Origin: Peptococcaceae bacterium
Lineage (GTDB): Bacteria > Bacillota > Desulfitobacteriia > Desulfitobacteriales > Syntrophobotulaceae
Reading direction: 5' to 3'
DNA length: 7,330 nucleotides
NCBI GenBank assembly: GCA_012523535.1
Contig: JAAYII010000117.1
Coordinates: 1-7,330 of the forward strand
Position 1 is the stretch's first letter; each line of letters opens with the position of its first letter. A program made the translations under genes and the position numbers. This document shows positions 6,280 to 7,330 of this stretch, in pieces. The notes beneath the pieces were generated by a model. The model saw only the letters and a program-made list of their open reading frames with translations, was not told the origin of the DNA and did not search any database.

Positions 6280-6289
6280 AAAGGAGGAG
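6280..6289 (+). promoter_or_regulatory. Strong ribosome binding site that sets the ferredoxin start
   Basis: AAAGGAGGAG, near-perfect to the 16S anti-Shine-Dalgarno, lies 3 nt (ATT) before the ATG at 6293, with the GGAGG core 5 nt away. A longer frame could open at TTG 6269, but that start lies upstream of this site and has no site of its own, so 6293 is chosen. Confidence 0.9.
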
Positions 6290-6292
6290 ATT

Positions 6293-6799
6293 ATGGCTGT
6301 GAGCAACAACGAACGGAAATACGGCAGACATATCATCCAGTACCCTGCCGATGTTTCACTCTGTGCAGGATGTGGGACCTGTGAGGCCGTTTGCGGACTC
6401 ATTCATGACGGTGTAACCAGTCCGTCAATAAAGAGAATCTTTTTAGTTCGAGATACAATCATGACGGAGGACATGCATAAAGTCTATACCTGCCAGCAAT
6501 GTCTCGACCATCCTTGCTATAACGCTTGTCCCCGCAAAGACAGTGCCATGTGCATTGATGAAGAAACGGGAATTGTCTATATCAATGAGGAGCACTGCAA
6601 CGGTTGCAGGCGGTGCTGGAAGGCATGTCCTTTTGAACCAAAACGTATAGCCTTTAATTTGGATAAACCGAGGAAAGCCTTAAAATGCGATCTCTGCCGG
6701 AACAGACCGGAAGGGCCGGCCTGTGTGGAATTCTGCCAGGTACGTTGTATCGGCCTTAGCGATCAGCCTATTCCGGGGGAGGGGGAGAATAATGGATAA
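6293..6799 (+). CDS. Four-cluster (16-Cys) ferredoxin-like electron transfer subunit
   Basis: This 168-aa protein should carry four [4Fe-4S] clusters in the HybA/DmsB/YdhY style. Cys groups: 24/27/30/34 (C-x2-C-x2-C-x3-C), 67/70/75/79 (C-x2-C-x4-C-x3-CP), 102/105/108/112 (C-x2-C-x2-C-x3-CP) and 132/135/144/148 (C-x2-C-x8-C-x3-C). Clusters are probably built by crosswise exchange between first and last groups, as is usual in this family. Extra Cys87 and Cys152 are present. There is no signal peptide, Tat motif or membrane helix, so the protein is cytoplasmic. The AOR gene begins inside its last codons (ATGGATAA junction), so it is very likely the electron-transfer partner of that enzyme. Known parallels are AorA of AorABC, BamC of BamBC and YdhY of YdhYV. 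The short C-terminal tail (156-168) is Pro/Gly/Glu-rich. Confidence 0.9.
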   Translation: MAVSNNERKYGRHIIQYPADVSLCAGCGTCEAVCGLIHDGVTSPSIKRIFLVRDTIMTEDMHKVYTCQQCLDHPCYNACPRKDSAMCIDEETGIVYINEEHCNGCRRCWKACPFEPKRIAFNLDKPRKALKCDLCRNRPEGPACVEFCQVRCIGLSDQPIPGEGENNG

Positions 6800-7330
6800 A
6801 ATTTACGGATATGTGGGCAAGATTGCGCGAATTAACCTTACGGACAGTACGGTGTCCTATGTCTCGACCTTCAATTACGTACCCAAGTTCATTGGCGGAC
6901 GTGGGGTATGCAATAAAATTTTTTGGGATGAAGTGGGCCCGGGGGTAAAAGCCTTTGATCCGGAAAATAAACTTATATTCATGACAGGGCCGACTACCAG
7001 TACCGGTATCCCCACCGGCGGCCGGAGCACCATGTGTTCCATTTCACCCAACAGTCTGCCGGAGCAATACTGTTGGAGCGGTATCGGCGGCTGGTTTGGC
7101 ACTATGTTGAAATTTGCGGGTTACGACGGCTTTATCATTGAAGGCAAAGCCCCGGAACCAACCTTTATTTTTATTGATGACGGCAAAATTACCTTCCATT
7201 CCGCTAAGGAATTATGGGGTATGCTGGTTCATCAAACACAGAAAAAACTGGAAGAAATTCTTGGCAAAGATGTTACCAGCATCGTAATCGGACCGGCCGG
7301 TGAAAACCTGGGCCGCAATGCCAGTATTAC
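6792..7330 (+). CDS. Aldehyde:ferredoxin oxidoreductase family enzyme, N-terminal 179 codons
   Basis: This is the N-terminal domain of an AOR-family tungsten (or molybdenum) bis-pterin oxidoreductase. Visible family landmarks are the N-terminal GYVGKIARINLT, FIGGRGVCNKIFWDEV (about 34-49), ENKLIFMTGPTTSTGIPTGG (58-77), LKFAGYDGFIIEGKA (about 105-119), ELWG and IGPAGENLGR. It is cut by the window edge; the cluster cysteines and remaining pterin and active-site residues of a ~600-aa family protein lie outside. The ATG overlaps the ferredoxin-like gene by 8 nt and is preceded by GGGGGAGGGGGAG (6775-6787), so the two are translationally coupled. The region usually reading 'SPLTGG' is SPNSLPEQYCW here, closer to what I recall of the BamB/YdhV-like branches than of classic archaeal AOR. 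Whether it oxidises an aldehyde or reduces an acid, aromatic thioester or other substrate cannot be told from this part. Confidence 0.92.
   Translation, partial: MDKIYGYVGKIARINLTDSTVSYVSTFNYVPKFIGGRGVCNKIFWDEVGPGVKAFDPENKLIFMTGPTTSTGIPTGGRSTMCSISPNSLPEQYCWSGIGGWFGTMLKFAGYDGFIIEGKAPEPTFIFIDDGKITFHSAKELWGMLVHQTQKKLEEILGKDVTSIVIGPAGENLGRNASI

Noticed and set aside
6157..6384. 75-codon plus-strand frame spanning the gap between oxidoreductase and ferredoxin genes
   Set aside because: It starts inside the previous gene without a good ribosome binding site, runs through the hairpin arms and ends in the ferredoxin gene out of frame; its sequence is explained by the RNA structure and the ferredoxin codons.
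1..7330. tRNA, rRNA, CRISPR array or insertion sequence
   Set aside because: No cloverleaf, conserved rRNA segment, spaced repeat array or transposase coding was seen on either strand; almost all of the window is explained by the seven genes and their control regions.

Overview
The window looks like chromosomal DNA of an anaerobic, low-GC Gram-positive bacterium, most likely a Peptococcaceae-type clostridium (Desulfitobacterium/Desulfosporosinus-like) or a Sporomusa-type relative. Reasons: strong AAGGAGG-type ribosome binding sites, AT-rich intergenic DNA with consensus-like sigma-A promoters, and a gene set of TRAP transporter, iron-sulfur flavoenzyme and aldehyde:ferredoxin oxidoreductase (AOR) family enzyme. 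The taxon is inferred from content only; no rRNA or other marker is present.

Layout. Two transcription units diverge from a 404-bp spacer (3799-4202). Leftward (minus strand) lies a PucR/CdaR-type regulator (2251-3798) with its own terminator (2211-2235). It is followed by a separately promoted tripartite TRAP transporter operon: lipoprotein binding protein (901-2010), small DctQ-type membrane subunit (220-741) and the start of the large DctM-type permease (1-223, cut by the window edge). Rightward (plus strand) lie a 654-aa Old-Yellow-Enzyme/2,4-dienoyl-CoA-reductase-type FMN/4Fe-4S/FAD oxidoreductase (4203-6167), a 16-cysteine four-cluster ferredoxin-like protein (6293-6799) and, overlapping it by 8 bases, the first 179 codons of an AOR-family tungsten/molybdenum enzyme (6792-7330, cut by the window edge).

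How they may work together (inference): the regulator senses a small molecule and controls both arms. The TRAP system imports a substrate, and the two redox units (OYE-type reductase; ferredoxin/AOR pair) process it with low-potential electrons. The pairing of a four-cluster ferredoxin with an AOR subunit resembles known YdhY/YdhV, AorA/AorB and BamC/BamB pairs. The substrate is not revealed by the sequence.

Unusual points: (i) the 125-nt gap before the ferredoxin gene holds an 18-bp bulged hairpin whose loop is complementary over 9 nt to a segment just upstream of the ribosome binding site, so a pseudoknot or RNA switch is possible; (ii) a 15-bp hairpin and a perfect 15-bp tandem repeat separate the binding-protein gene from the permease genes; (iii) the TRAP binding protein has Glu where the family normally has its carboxylate-binding Arg; (iv) the OYE-type enzyme lacks both the usual catalytic Tyr and the DCR-type His; (v) short repeats and dyads lie at the promoters.
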